This document shows positions 36,608-49,359 of a stretch of 64,000 nucleotides of DNA, in pieces. How positions within the stretch are numbered: the first letter of the stretch is position 1; each line of letters begins with the position of its first letter. The translations under genes and the position numbers were made by a program. Origin of the DNA: Membranipora membranacea (taxonomy: Eukaryota > Bryozoa > Gymnolaemata > Cheilostomatida > Membraniporidae); NCBI GenBank assembly GCA_914767715.1, contig OU612068.1:23622001-23686000 (forward strand). Direction: 5' to 3'. The notes beneath the pieces are model-generated. The model was given only the letters and a program-made list of their open reading frames with translations, did not search any database and was not told the origin of the DNA.

Positions 36608-39600
36608 TATGCTAGCTGTATTGTTTCCCAGTTTGAATCACTGTCACATTTGCTCTAATGAGTACTGACAGGATATAAAAGTAAATACAAAAATGAAAGC
36701 TTTCAGCTATGCAGACCTCATTTGGCACAACACTCCCAGACTCGATGCAGTATTGTAAGCATCTGACTCACTTCAGATTAGCCCAGGCTTTGGATATCTA
36801 AGGCAGGCCTAAAGTGTTTGTGAAAGCAAAAAACACCCACTGTTCATATAAAAGCAACCTTATAGCAATGAACAAAAAGAGCAAAATTTACTTGCTCAAG
36901 GACATTATTATTGTCAAAGTACTAGAGGATGTTATCTCCCCTGATACAGATTAAAATTGAAATGATGATCCACTAACAGTATAATAGTTAGCCTAGCCCT
37001 GGCTTGTCTATAGGTAAACACACGTAGCCTGTCTGCGTGAAGTTTAAGGTTGCGATAAATTGTGTATAAGAGTTGTGTGTCCTGTGTGTATTGTTTGTGA
37101 AAAATCTTGGGAATTAAGTCATAGTGTGTTAATTAGGATAAAGACGAGAGTTGAGACCGTACACAATATTGACAGCAAATTTATCTCCTTATCAATCACA
37201 ATGTGTTAAGCATCTATCATCTAAACCAACAAATTATGCAATGTCAGACATTAAGGATAATGTTAATACTAACTAGGGACCACTGGTGAGTTACATAACC
37301 TAACTAAACTGAATAATACAGCAAGAGAGGGCATACACATTTTTAATAGGACAGTTCCCAGTCATTTATACTGACACCCAGTGTTCTGACTGAGTGGGGA
37401 CTGGAAGGAACTGAGTTCCCGCAATAAAATATAGAGGGGAAACCTTTAGAACACCGTTCCCACTGGATTCTGTTCAAGAACAGTGTCAAGCTGTCTCTTT
37501 TGACTAGATAACAATCATACTGTTGTGAACGAGTTTAGATGAATGTGGTTACGCGTAATGTGAATCCTAGTAGAGATTGTGAGTATGAGGAATTTTATGT
37601 ATTCCATTTGCTAGTTGCCTTCTCGTGTACAAGAGAAGACAACTACAAAGTATCACAAATATGTTTAACAGTATGAATGAGAAGCCCTAGTTCATACATG
37701 AATGAACATGGATGATTAGGATTGCGTGATTGTGCTTGCGAGTTGATATCTTGTTCTGTTTATATTTGTATATGTTTTCTATCATGAAGTTGTCTCTCAC
37801 CCATGTTTTTGTCTATCTCTAGCTTCGATATCACCGTAACAGGACAGGTCGATCAGGATTAAATTACTTTGATGGTTGTCGATTCAGAGGTAGATTAGTG
37901 TAATTCGGTGAGTTGTATATTTAATATGAATTGAGCATCTGCCATTAACTAGTTGTGAGTGACACCCCAAAGTGCACCATTTCAAGTGTATCAATACTAA
38001 TACAGATCCATTTTTTTGCATAATTTGATATAAAAATTGCAAAAAATTCTCAAAACGGTTTTCAACCCAGAGAGAAGAATAAAAAGAAAAAAGTCCACTT
38101 AGACAACTGCTGACAGAAATGATCACAAAAACAGTACTTGTCAAAGGTAGCCTTGTCAAATATATTTTAGTATCAATATGTAACAGGGGAGATAACATAT
38201 TCTAGATCCCTCCAGCTACCCTGCATTTTTGCTCTTTGAAATCGACTTTATCATTTGATAATGTCCTTGTGCGAGTAAATTTAGATTTTAGTTCACTGCT
38301 ATAAGATTACTTTAAGATGAACAGAAGTTGTTTTTTTGCTTTGTTAACATTAAATAATATTATTTTGATGATGATATAATGCATATTATTTTCTTACAAC
38401 TATCATTTCATTTTCTTTAATAGTCATTATTATCAAGCTTATGGTGTCACCCCACGAATTAAACATAAACAGGCTTGAAAGTGGCCTTGAATTTTTTGTC
38501 CACAAGCTTTCTTGACCTTTCTTTTCACCAAACCTCCCACAGATTTATAACTTATTGATATTGATCTTTAATTACTATCCTTGACGCAGTTGAGATCATT
38601 CCTTTAGATAGCTATTGCATGACAGACATCAAACTGTCAAATGATTTCTGATAAAGCCTGTGTCAATCAAATGTCTTGTTATTTGTCATTACATGAACAC
38701 CCGCCTGAACGAAGAGCTGCCCCCTCATATATTTATTCTTATCTGCTTACGGGAAAAGCATCAATTGAATTATCTTTAATTTATAGTTGAGGTAATACAA
38801 ATACTTTCAGACATGAGTCTGTAGCATAACCCTTGGACCATATTTGAGTTGATATCAATGTTTTCACTTCCTTCTTCAGATTAAATGATATCGACCACAA
38901 TGTTGCTCATGGCAGTGATGAATGCTGATAATAAAAGCGGTTTCGCTTATATCACAAGTTCTCAAACTGACTTAATTTATATTCTTATTAAATTTGGTCA
39001 TACGTATATCATTTATAACTTATAATTTAATAGAATGATGGATAAGATACTCTCTGTAGACATCTGTCTTATTTCCTATGTCAGACAGGCTGTCCGGAAT
39101 ATTGTAATTGCTCAGACTCGCTAGTCAGACAGAAAATTGTGCGGCTGTTTTCAATAAAAGAGAAATAGTCAAATTTGTATAAACTTAGGGATAATATTTT
39201 TATGTTTTTTTGTTTTTGTTTCAATAAATCAAATATATGATAATGCTCACTATTATTTTCTTTTACCGCAGTATTGATCACGGAGCACACTGATTTAAAT
39301 GTCAAAGAGGTAAATTCACAAACATCATTGATTTCATTTTCAAACATTTAAAAAACATATCAATTCGGTATTGGTTTTAGAATTGGTTTTGAATGACTGG
39401 AAACAGCACATTTTTATAGCTTTAGATAGCATGCACAAAATGAAGTATTGAATTAACAGAACACATTTGTATTCCACTCCTTAGCCAAGTTTCCAGTCTA
39501 ATCCTGTGATCAGGTTGACAAAGGCATGGAAATTACAAAGAAATATACAAGTCAAATTCTTTTCACACAATACACTAAAAATGTGTGTGTAACCTGATTC

Positions 39601-39922
39601 AATAGTTGCAAAGAAAATTGGCCTCTCCTCTCGAAAAGTACGGACTAATCTCAGCTTATCAGTTTCTATGTACAATGCAAACAAATTGTCTCAATGAAGC
39701 TCACAGGTCACAGGTCATGGTCACGGTTCAAATGTTTTTGTTCCAAAGCTACATGAAAAACAGCTTAACAGCGTAACAGCAACATCACATAGGTGCTTGA
39801 TATAACATAGTGAACAGACTATCAAAGCATATTGCGATAGTGTGGCTCAAACCCAGAAAGCAGGAAAGTTCCTTTATAAAAAAACAAATCATACCTGAAA
39901 AACATCATTATCGAAACAAATT

Positions 39923-39985
39923 TTAAACGGGAATAGGTAATGGTGGGCCTTTGTGGTTCTTATCACAACCGAAAACCCATGCGGG
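39923..39985 (-). CDS. Candidate terminal exon of unrecognised gene
   Basis: After an acceptor ggcactaaccag, a phase-0 frame reads PAWVFGCDKNHKGPPLPIPV and then TAA. It could follow the candidate exon at 40733-40840 in frame. An alternative frame is also open and runs to a donor-like CAG|GTATGA at 39893, so the assignment is weak. Confidence 0.2.
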   Translation of the reverse strand, partial: PAWVFGCDKNHKGPPLPIPV

Positions 39986-40732
39986 CTGGTTAGTGCCAAA
40001 AAGACTCAAACATAACAGAAACCTGTTCGTTTCGCCAAATATTCATCCAGATGGCTCTTGACAGTGTACATACAAGGAAAAATGAATTGCCAGTAAGCAG
40101 TTTTAGGTGACGAGTTTTGATAATTAGATTGCTCTTCAGCAGAGATATGTGGTTGATGGCTAATTACCAGTCCGATTTTCAGCAGAACAAGGCTAGGAAA
40201 AAATAAAATCAAAGAGAACAAAGAAAAACTAACATTGATCACCTTTTATTTATCATCAAGGAAAATTTCTCACCTTTTACCTTTCACCAAAAAGAAGTTC
40301 TCCACCTCTTACCTTTCATCAGGGAACCAAGGGAGACTCCTGTTTTTCCGTGGTAATATCACAAACCTCCTCATCCGAATAGCATACATATAGCATACAA
40401 TCAGGATTCCCAACTATTTAACTTCTCTCTTACCAATGCGTGCCTGCCTACAAACAGCCATTTAAATCTAAATATCAGGAAAGCTCAATGAGATACAGCA
40501 TCGGAACTTATAGTTCTAGTTGACTAAGCAAATTTTAGCGATGATAGCTCATAAATGATTTTTGTAAAAAAATTTCCTGGTGGGAGTTTGATGTATCAGA
40601 AACACACCTCTTATTAAAATTTTCATTACAACTCATATAAAACATAATGAAATTCAAGTTATATTAGATCATTTACATGTTAGAGATATGGAACACAAAG
40701 TTTCTGTGGGGGCACAACTCAAAATACTATAC

Positions 40733-40840
40733 CTGATTTTCTTTGATAGTGAGGTCATAAGTATTAGCTTCTGACTGTGCAAGCCGTTCTTGCTTTACAA
40801 AATTCCCAACTGACTGAACTATATTCTTGTTCTCTGTTGT
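40733..40840 (-). CDS. Candidate exon of unrecognised gene (36 codons)
   Basis: Acceptor gtgtgtgtgtttag, donor CAG|GTATAG. The 108-base exon is open in only one frame (phase 0 to 0) and reads as a charged, probably helical segment (NIVQSVGNFVKQERLAQSEA). The composition looks coding, unlike the surroundings. I recognise no family. Confidence 0.45.
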
Positions 40841-41234
40841 CTAAACACACACACCAGATTACTTATTATTTAATATAGGACAACTAGATAAGCCTCTCTC
40901 TCTCTAGAAAAGTTAGTTTTATGCTCAATATCGGGAAAGCTGTCCCGGAACCTGTGATTCCCTTGAGCCCTATTTTTTTAAATTTTATAAAAAAAAACAT
41001 TTGGACTATAGAATCATCGATGACAAATCCAATATCTGATATTTTTTTAACATTTTGTGCCGCAAGAGTAGTGGTTGCCATTACCGTCAGATGAGCATGT
41101 CTAGAAATTTTCCTAGGACTCTGCACCCTCTGGCATATATATTTCAATTGCTTTGCTGAGGGCACAGCACATGTTACACCCTCCAACAAATACTCTTGTG
41201 GACACGATTATAGCGTCCTGTTATAACAGCTTAC

Positions 41235-41258
41235 CTTCAACCTTGCGTGCCACTTCAG
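41235..41258 (-). CDS. Candidate 24-nt microexon, LKWHARLK
   Basis: Follows actgacag and ends GAAG|GTAAGC. Being phase 0 to 0, it joins in frame to the candidate exons on both sides. A longer exon is excluded because the frame is closed by TGA just upstream. Confidence 0.3.
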
Positions 41259-41982
41259 CTGTCAGTTTATTCAAAATTCATTCTTCCAAACATTATTTTT
41301 CACAAATAACATGATAATATTTTTTCCGTCAATCAACTATGTAGTATTTTTTTCTCTTTCTTTTCAGGGCTAATATTGTAAAACATTCTTTTAGAATAAA
41401 AAATTACGCCAATAGAGTATTAAAAAATAAGAGTCAAAATTACCCCATTAGCTGTGATTTGCACAGCTTTACAAATTCAATTCAAATTTTCTGGCTGATA
41501 CCATAAACTTGATATTAATGACTATAAAGAATGCTACAATGGTTATATTCAAAATTAATAAGCATTGACGAATCATCATCAAAATGAAATCATGAAGCCC
41601 GCTGAAGACATTCAACAACGACTGTTAGAATGCAGTGACCGGTAGCTGTCGGATGCCTAGTTTTCTTAAGATGATCTATCATTATTCCATTGATCTTAAT
41701 ACATCATAATTATGTTATTCATCGTGATGCTTTTGACAGTAATCCTTGTTTTCTTCATCTTCAAAATATGATTATAGTTTGATAGCCAAGGAAGTTACAG
41801 AAAAGCAGGTGTAAACAAATATAGCTTCCATGTGTTTTCAAAACCGGGTTGGGGCAATATTAAGCAAAACATTTAACCTTTCAAAATGGCATTTTATCTT
41901 TGTCTTTGACAAACTCGATGCCTAACAACCTGCACAAAAATCTCTGCACAAAATTTTATTTTAACTACACTGATTGGCTTAC

Positions 41983-42063
41983 CATGAAGAAACCTATGAG
42001 CTTGCCTGTAATTGGTATCAGAGATTGATGATGCCATTTCGGTGGGAACTCCACTTGCTGCTG
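41983..42063 (-). CDS. Candidate exon of unrecognised gene (27 codons)
   Basis: Acceptor gtacctgtgttcag, donor ATG|GTAAGC. Phase 0 to 0, reads QQQVEFPPKWHHQSLIPIT, then GKLIGFFM. A second frame is open too, so frame choice rests on joining with the microexon and the 40733-40840 exon. No family recognised. Confidence 0.38.
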
Positions 42064-42790
42064 CTGAACACAGGTACTAGAGTAAAAACTGGAAGAGCTT
42101 GTAGAATTCACTCCACAACAGTTATGATTATGATACACTTTGCACAAATCTACCATAAATATTTGTGTCAACAATCCAAGTCAAAATGATGAGCCTAATA
42201 CAATTTCCCAAGCACAATTGGCTTTCATTAGAGTTGACTAATGCAGTTTGGGGGCCTGGGGCTTCTTTTTGTCATTTAGAGTAACAATTTACCTTATTCT
42301 TTTCAACTACGAGTTTTTATGTGGAGGTTCAGTAATTTCCGGAATGTCATATTGTGGGATTCGGTTTACCTATGTGATTTATGGGTGTCAATTCCCACTC
42401 GGAGTGCTTCCCATGATTCAAAGATACATATCAGGATGGAAATATGAAACCATTTATATTTTGTGTTAGATTTTTTGCAGAGACCCTGAATATCAAATGA
42501 ACTCCAAATGGAAAATTCAAGATACATATTCCCACAAATTTGCCTGAGTGGCAGCAGTAGTTCAAGTAGGGCAACCACTTTAGAGTCGCAGTCTAGCAAC
42601 CTCATTCTCTTTTAACCACTAAGGTCATGATTGAAGGTTATGGCTAATTCCTTGGGTACATATCAAGAGAGACTAATAGTGCAGTGAAACTATCAATTTA
42701 TAGCCCATTTGCTCATATGAAGCCTACCAATAGCAGGATTGAGTTTGTGTTCTGATTTAAAGTCAGAGACTCAGAATTTGACCCGAGTTT

Positions 42791-43130
42791 TTAAAGGGTC
42801 AGTCATATTTGAAAAGTAGATATATTACCCTAGTAAATCGAATATTTTGAGTTCATAGAGCAAATGAAAATAATCAAAATTCAAAAATCGTGGAAAATAT
42901 CAATTGTGTTTTTTAAAATATTTCAACAAGTATCATAGTGGATCATAGTGGTCAGAAGGAGGCATAAAATCACTATGATCCACTATGTTTCCAATTTTCA
43001 GACTTGGCAGCAGTTTTACTGCAATTAGGTTCACAGGCTGTTTTATTTCATTTGCCCAAATGACTTTTCAGTCTGAGATCTTTAAAACCATACCAAAAAT
43101 GGCCTAGTAGTAGTAGGACTGTCACTTTAA
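42791..43130. mobile_element. piggyBac-like MITE, copy 2 (inverted relative to copy 1)
   Basis: Bounded by TTAA (42791-42794 and 43127-43130), with inverted ends TTAAAGGGTCAGTC and GGACTGTCACTTTAA. Over its length it is the diverged reverse complement of 20378-20703. Confidence 0.87.
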
Positions 43131-43281
43131 CATACTACAACATTACAGACTGTTTTCAAAAAGACCATTTGTGTCTTTTCTAATGCATAAGCACTCTGGG
43201 GGGTCTTTTTCAATTAGAAAGGGCGATCCTTTACTAAAGCAAGTTAACACCATCACATCGCTCAAATTTAACACTCACTTG

Positions 43282-43439
43282 GTCTTTCAATTATACAAAA
43301 TCGCTCCGAAATCGCTCACTCAGAGTGTATATAGTTCCATCAAGTCAGTGAGCGATCTGAAAGCGAGAGCCCAGCAGGTATCACTCACTCAGGGAGTGCG
43401 CGCTCAGGTTGCGATTTTGGCTGTTTCTAATTGAAAGAC
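43282..43439. mobile_element. Small inverted-repeat element
   Basis: GTCTTTCAATTA...AAAATCGC on the left is mirrored by GCGATTTT...TAATTGAAAGAC on the right. Inner CTCACTCAGAGTG-type motifs also pair. A partial extra copy of the end (GTCTTTTTCAATTAGAAA) lies at about 43204. No clear target duplication. Confidence 0.5.
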
Positions 43440-45371
43440 GTGGTGCAATGACACAATTGTCCGGTGAAATATGTGTTTTTTTCTATGAGTTTCAAATATA
43501 CTTCTTCCAGCTCCTTATTTGATATCAATTACACCCAAATATGGCATTATAATATGAATAGGCGACTTCCTGAGCTTCATAAAAACCTTTTTATTACCTG
43601 AAGTCTTTTCAATGCTCTTGAAAAAGGGACATTCTACACATGACAGCGTGCTATATATTGCTTTTTTCTTGGTAACACACTGCAGAATTTGGTTGCAGCA
43701 CATATTTTGAATGAGGCATTCACTGATTAGGAGCGGCTTTTCTTTTGGACAAAAAATTTTACCAATTCAATCCATCAAACTAACGATGTATTAATAACAA
43801 GAAGGGCCAACTGAGAGCACTCATTTTCCTACGAGGCAATAGTTTGACTAAAAAGAAGAAAACTCCACTGTGTGATATAAAATAGCAAAATGGATATGTT
43901 ATATTCCTATTGGTTTGTACGATTGAGATGAACTGCCATGCTGTGATGAGTCATTAGTCATTGCTTGCTGTGCTGTGCTACCACAGATGAGATCCCTGTC
44001 TTACAATGTCACTACAGGACATATCAAGGGGGCTCCCGCCGTAATTTACTGAAGATTGAAGACTGAGTGTTTTAAAGTTGAAGAAAAGATTTAGTCAGTT
44101 CAAATGAAAAAATCAATAAAAGATTTTAGACCTGAATTCAGTCCAACAATTTGGAGTTAGTTACTCAGATTATGTGTTTTGGACAAGCAACTCCAAACAA
44201 TAGCAAACTTAAGCTCATCAGCCTATTAAAACAAAACCAAAACTCAAGCACATGGGTCATTCTAATCAGAAATGACTAGATAACACCACGGTCCAGTTGT
44301 TTTGAAGAATTAAGTCTGAAGATGAGAGTTTTAAAATTGAAGATTGCTCTATTTTCTCTGAAGAAATTGAAAACAGCTTTGTGTGCAGGGAGCCCCATCA
44401 AGGACTGCGATCCATCCGGTCAAATCTAGGATTGTGATTCTTTAATGTATCTAATGCTACCAATGCTGCTACTAAACAAGCTACCCGATAGGCAGATGTT
44501 GTGAAACGATCTCAGTGCAGCCCATTCATAGCAGATCTCACACAGAATACGTACCATGCTGAAGTAATAATTGATTTCTATTGTTGCGCAAAGAATCAAA
44601 GTCAATCAGCAGAAAGCCACGGAAAAGGCAGAATAACTGCTCCAAGCTTTTGCAGGTTCAATATTATGACATGCCTCGCCGAAATCTTTCTTGAGGATTC
44701 CCAATCTTGATGATTGATCAATGATGCCTATACACCAGGGGAGTATTTTGGTTAATTTTGAAAAAAACTCAAATATGTGTTATGAGTACGCGTTGACTAT
44801 ATTGATGTATGTCAATAACAGCTTCTCATGAGGGCCCTTTCGTTATACATAGGGATTATGAATGACAAACTTCTTCTTGTTATGAGGTTTATAGTTCAGC
44901 GTCATGGCCTGCCTCATAACATACCTTTGGGCCCAATTTGAACAAAAACCCTAGGAATATGACATGGGATTGAGCTTTTCAATGTTGGCAAGTTCATGGC
45001 ATCTCATCCCAAAAGCCTTCTCTGTTGTGGACAATAGAATCAGAATCTTGAGAGAAAATTGCTAACAAAAAATGATTATTACCATTATATTATTAAATCT
45101 ATTCATTTATTCATAACTACAACTCCCTCGTGCTCTTTTCAACCACCAATTTAAAGTTTGACATACTTTACTGTTCACCCTCTTCCATAACATGCTCAAT
45201 GATTTAATTCTATTCTAAGTATCAATCACAGTTGGGATACGATGACGTCCCTTCCTGTTACACTAAAATCCTGGGGCAAATATATTGTCTATTTTCTTCT
45301 CAAAAAGGGCTGAAAAGCCTTAAAAATGCCTCTGATTTCTGAAAAATTTCCCCCATTCCCCCTTGGCTGGA

Positions 45372-45441
45372 TGTCGCTAAAGCCCCCCTCCCGCACCCAC
45401 CCCGCTTGGCCCTACCACTTCAAAACCCATGGATACAGCCT
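45372..45441. repeat. Left direct repeat flanking dispersed repeat copy 1
   Basis: CGCTAAAGC-CCCTCCC...AAACCCATGGATACAGCC recurs at 46187-46240, on the other side of the dispersed repeat. The copies differ by small indels. Confidence 0.65.
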
Positions 45442-45442
45442 G

Positions 45443-46180
45443 ATCAATTTGTTGCTGTTTTTAGGTGAAATTATTATCAAGCTGGTTGGGACAAGCTGCT
45501 TAATGTAAAGCAGTTTTCAACTCACAATCTTATCAATAAAAAACCTGGTATTTGCAACTGCAAATCGATTGTGAAATGATTTTGCTTTTTTTGGGCTTGT
45601 TATCAGATGTCTTAAAGAAAAAACTGCCTGTTCTCATCCACATGTTGACACCAAATGTTCTATTTGGGATAATCTCTATTGATTGGACTGAGCTAGACTT
45701 AATTTCAGAATTCTTAAGCTCAGATGATCTTAATTTTTTTTTCCTAAGAAGATTTGATGGTGTTTTTAGAGAGCAATCAAAACCTATTATTGCCAAACCC
45801 ACACATTAAAAGGTTTTTTGTCTACTAAAAAAAGCTTAATGGGCTAAAAATGATTGGATTTCGATTACTCAAAAATAAATATTTTCCTTATAGTTGACTG
45901 ATTAAATTTGAACCCAACAAACAAGATGTAAAAAGAAAGGATTTGAGTGGCTTTTTTCATTATCTTACGCCTATGATTTAGATTGCCAAATAACTGGGTG
46001 GATGGAATTTATGTTAGGCAATTAGGATCACATTATTAGTTTACTATCTACATCCATAGACAGTTACAAATTACAAATGAAGGTAAGGTGTGCCTCTATA
46101 TTAGCAAACCCGGCTCACAGGTTCTGTAATTATAACAAATAAGCTATATAGTAGGATAATAACCTAACGTGACATCCCTG
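45443..46180 (+). mobile_element. Dispersed repeat, copy 1 (family unknown)
   Basis: The roughly 740-bp sequence is the diverged reverse complement of 58570-59335. Shared marks include CCAAACCCACACATTAA, CAAATGTTCTAT, AATTCTTAAGCTCAG and GGATAATAACCTA. It has no convincing reading frame of its own. Direct repeats of about 55-70 bp flank it (45372-45441, 46187-46240). Confidence 0.8.
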
Positions 46181-46186
46181 GCGGAA

Positions 46187-46240
46187 TGGCGCTAAAGCGC
46201 CCCTCCCACCCCACCCCGCGAAACCCATGGATACAGCCCT
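46187..46240. repeat. Right direct repeat flanking dispersed repeat copy 1
   Basis: Matches 45372-45441, sharing GCTAAAGC, CCCCTCCC, CACCCCGC and AAACCCATGGATACAGCC. Confidence 0.65.
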
Positions 46241-46608
46241 GGGTAGCAACCTCAGGCTTTACACCTAATGGGGCAATAATTTGCACAAATTGATCGTAAA
46301 CAATCAGGGTATGAGATCAATGATCAAGCTGAAATAGCGACGCCATTACAGTCTTACTAGGTGACACAGACTTACCGGGACACCTACCCACCCTTCCTGA
46401 TGAAGTTAAGGTCAAATTCATCCACAGAGCCATATTTAAACCAGTATGTATTGCAGGTAATGGTCAAATAGTCTTGAATCAAACACAATTTTCTAGAAAT
46501 ATGTCACAGTGTAACAAAAGCATACATAAATGATTATGATTTGACACAATTAAGAATCATGTGCAGTAATTATTCATGATCGACAGAATAAGTTAAATTA
46601 TTATAAAA

Positions 46609-46640
46609 TATATGTATATATATATATATATAGATATATA
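46609..46640. repeat. AT microsatellite
   Basis: Run of TA dinucleotides with two G interruptions. Confidence 0.9.
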
Positions 46641-48715
46641 CTTTTTCTATACCTTATTGGCATAAATCTCAAACTTGTTTCTGATTATACCATGAAAAAT
46701 TACTAAGGAAGGCAATAATAAGTCCAATAAAAAAGTTGAGTAAAGCAATTCACACAATACCTTGTCATGTCGCTTGAATTGAAACACCATCAATACTTGA
46801 AGGCATGATACCACATAAAAAATATATGCATATTTTCTATAGTTTTATTCTTAATAGTGAAAAAACTGCTACAATTTTCAAAGACCGGTAGCAAGCTAGT
46901 TCTGTAATTCATGTCTTTGGAACCGCAAATAACCACGCTGAATAATATAAACCTGAAAGAATTCAGCAGCATTGCTGGCTAGCAATAATTGAGTATGGAT
47001 AATACCTTCGATAGCAAATTTTAATGCTAAGATATGCCAACCATTTTATTTTCCCTTGTGTAGTAAGGGAAGAATAACTATAAAGGGTTACGAGCCGGTA
47101 CCTGACATGAGAAATAATATGCATTGAGAGATCATTAAAATAATATTATTAGGCATATCATAGACATCCATTGTTTTACTAGGTGATAGGCAGTGGCCTT
47201 AAAATGATATGAATTATGACGTGCATAGTATATTGTTATTTTGATGATATGTTTAATGATATGTCTTCTATATTAGTATCTTACTTTTAAAGGTTAAGAA
47301 TGTGTCGCATCGATATTGGTTCGTCACTATGATGTTTTGTAAAGAGTTTTGTACCATCTGTGCACATAGGCATGTTGAAACAAGTCACCAGTATAGCACA
47401 TGTTATTCAGGAAGTTATTACCATCAGTAAAACTGAACATGTGTTATACCAGGGAAGTAAAGAAGTTGTATCTCCCAGTTCAAAATGATACCCATCGCAA
47501 TACAATCGTTGATAACATTTATTGAGGCCTACATTTTGCCATGAAACTGTGAAACAATTTACTTCTATATTTTAAAACTGTTTCATTGGCCTTGCCCTTG
47601 ATCTTGACTCTATGTACCATTGGAAAAGGATTGATGTTCCAATTATTAGTTTTTAATATAAATTTTACACCAGTCATTTAAAGTAATGTCAATAATCGAT
47701 CGAAGTATCAACATATTCTACTGAGCTGATAAACAAGGGTAGCTGATATCTAAAAATAGCACCCTTATTAAATTGTAATGCCTTTTTTATATCATATCCT
47801 TTCTTAGAGTTATTATATTCTTCTAAGATGTCACTGCACACGTCACAGATTTTATCATCATGAAACACAAGGTATCACATCGAAAACTACATCGCATGAA
47901 TGTAGTTTTGAAACATGGGTCTAACTTGGAGTTATGCTTTCACAGTTCTATTATACAAGTGTCAAAGATGGGATTATAATTACAAGGACCTGCAAAGTCA
48001 ACAAACCATTGTCAATTATGATTTGTGTTTGTACACGTAATGCGGAATAGGAATATGGAATATGCTCATGACTAAAATTGAAAGCAAAAGATAATTGAGC
48101 AAATTATGAACAAGTATGAAAAGGAAGGTTGTATGGTGCAGTATACCATCATGGTCCATAAATTTCCTATACCCTATCACATATGGCATAATAAAAATAA
48201 TATAATATAATATTATTATTATATAAATATTAACATCGAGGCGATAGGTCGCTGCCGTAGCGGACAGACGTAATATCTTATATATGGATGGCTATCGGTG
48301 CAACCAGCACTTTCAGTTCTTTCAACATGACAACAACAACAAAAACGCATATCACCACCCTGACAACTACTGATGGCCAACTGTGCCTGGACTGCGCAGG
48401 CAGCTTGGCCACAATTGGGCACGTTGGCCAGACACAGCACCACATCGTTAAACTCTGGCTTCCGACAGCACGCTAAAAAGAGCGTCCGCTGCCCAACCAA
48501 CTCAAGCGCTACAAAACAATCGACTGCCATACAAAAAGTATTCGGACAAATCAGACTACAACAATAAACCAGCAAAATGTAGACATCGGGCCATCTCCAA
48601 TTAACCCTTCACCTCAGCCAGCCCACATTGACCAGCGGCTGACCTGCATGGCTGGAACATCTGGCCCATCCTACACGGACTCCTGTCCTTTCCATATGTC
48701 CCAGTATTCATTTCA

Positions 48716-49098
48716 AAGCCATACACCAAGGACAAGTAATATAAATTTCCACATATTCAAGGACTACCATTCGGCAGCTTGAAAAAAATCAATTCTTTGC
48801 CCACACCGTGAAAAAGATGCCATTACTTATTTTATTTCCTAAAAGCTGCGAAAGTAGTAATGCCAATATTCATGTTCATTCACAATTGAGTGATGATGAT
48901 ATTTTTTAATGGTGATGGCACTATGGTTGGTTATTCCTGAAATCAGTGTTACGTATCAACACTCATTAATTTGCAGTGTTGCCTAATCCATGTATATTTA
49001 CAAGTTAGATGCAGTAATTTTCAATAACAATGGCTAATCGGTACTTGTAGTAGACAATCATTTAATTACAGGAACAAACAATTAACAATCAGCAAGAA
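48716..49098. repeat. Direct duplication, copy 1
   Basis: About 380 bp matching 49368-49756 in the same orientation, with small indels. Shared marks include CACCAAGGACAAGTAATATAA and TTCTTTGCCCACACCGTG. On the - strand it contains a start-exon-like ATG at 48754 reading MWKFILLVLGVWL, but a one-base deletion relative to copy 2 ends it in TGA. Confidence 0.9.
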
Positions 49099-49209
49099 TT
49101 CATGGCGTCAGACAGCCGAAAGTTGGTTTCATTGTTTTGTGTGTAATAATCCAAATAAATCTGAATAATAAACAAGACTAATCTAAAAACAGTGTAACCA
49201 GATGTTAAC

Positions 49210-49278
49210 CTTGTGAATTTCATGAATTCTCCCAAGAATCTGGCCTCCTTTAACTTCGGTAAATTTAATCGCAATGCA
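49210..49278 (-). CDS. Candidate second exon of unrecognised secreted protein
   Basis: Acceptor catctcaatacag, donor AAG|GTTAAC. 69 bases, phase 0 to 0, reads CIAIKFTEVKGGQILGRI then HEIHK. It fits in frame behind the signal-like start exon. Whether it is joined to the candidate exons at 42.0-39.9 kb is unknown. Confidence 0.33.
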
Positions 49279-49359
49279 CTGTATTGAGATGAGTGAATTC
49301 AATGGAAGGAATTTTGTTATAACACAATTGGAGCAGGGCTTATCTTTAATAATACCTAC

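Larger units (their letters stand above)
30183..39922. other. Intergenic region upstream of LRRCC1, repeat-rich
   Basis: No protein-coding exon is firmly supported. It holds a 124-bp tandem duplication (32693-32935), a CA microsatellite, two hairpins preceded by the same 15-mer (33691-33818), a reverse-transcriptase relic (34268-34600), tRNA-derived SINE sequence (34885-35103) and a 565-bp TIR element (36043-36607). The LRRCC1 promoter must lie just above 30182, but I see no clear core motif there. Confidence 0.5.

Noticed and set aside
37823-37889. A + strand exon (acceptor tgtctatctctag, donor GAG|GTAGAT, reads LRYHRNRTGRSGLNYF)
   Set aside because: The frame stays open for 22 codons but I find no partner exon and no family; a chance open frame is more likely.
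43600-43681. Exon reading CVTKKKAIYSTLSCVECPFF on the - strand
   Set aside because: Splice borders exist (ttctgcag, and TCAG|GTAATA), but it ends in phase 1 and so does not join the phase-0 candidates; no family match.
46653-46795. Further microexons of the candidate gene (FEIYANK at 46653-46673, LMVFQFKRHDK at 46761-46795)
   Set aside because: Both acceptors are weak, and the second needs an upstream exon ending in phase 1, which does not fit the phase-0 series.
48219-48575. A 118-codon open frame on the - strand in GC-richer sequence
   Set aside because: Cys-rich but without a clear ATG, splice sites or family. The opposite strand is equally open, as expected from base composition.
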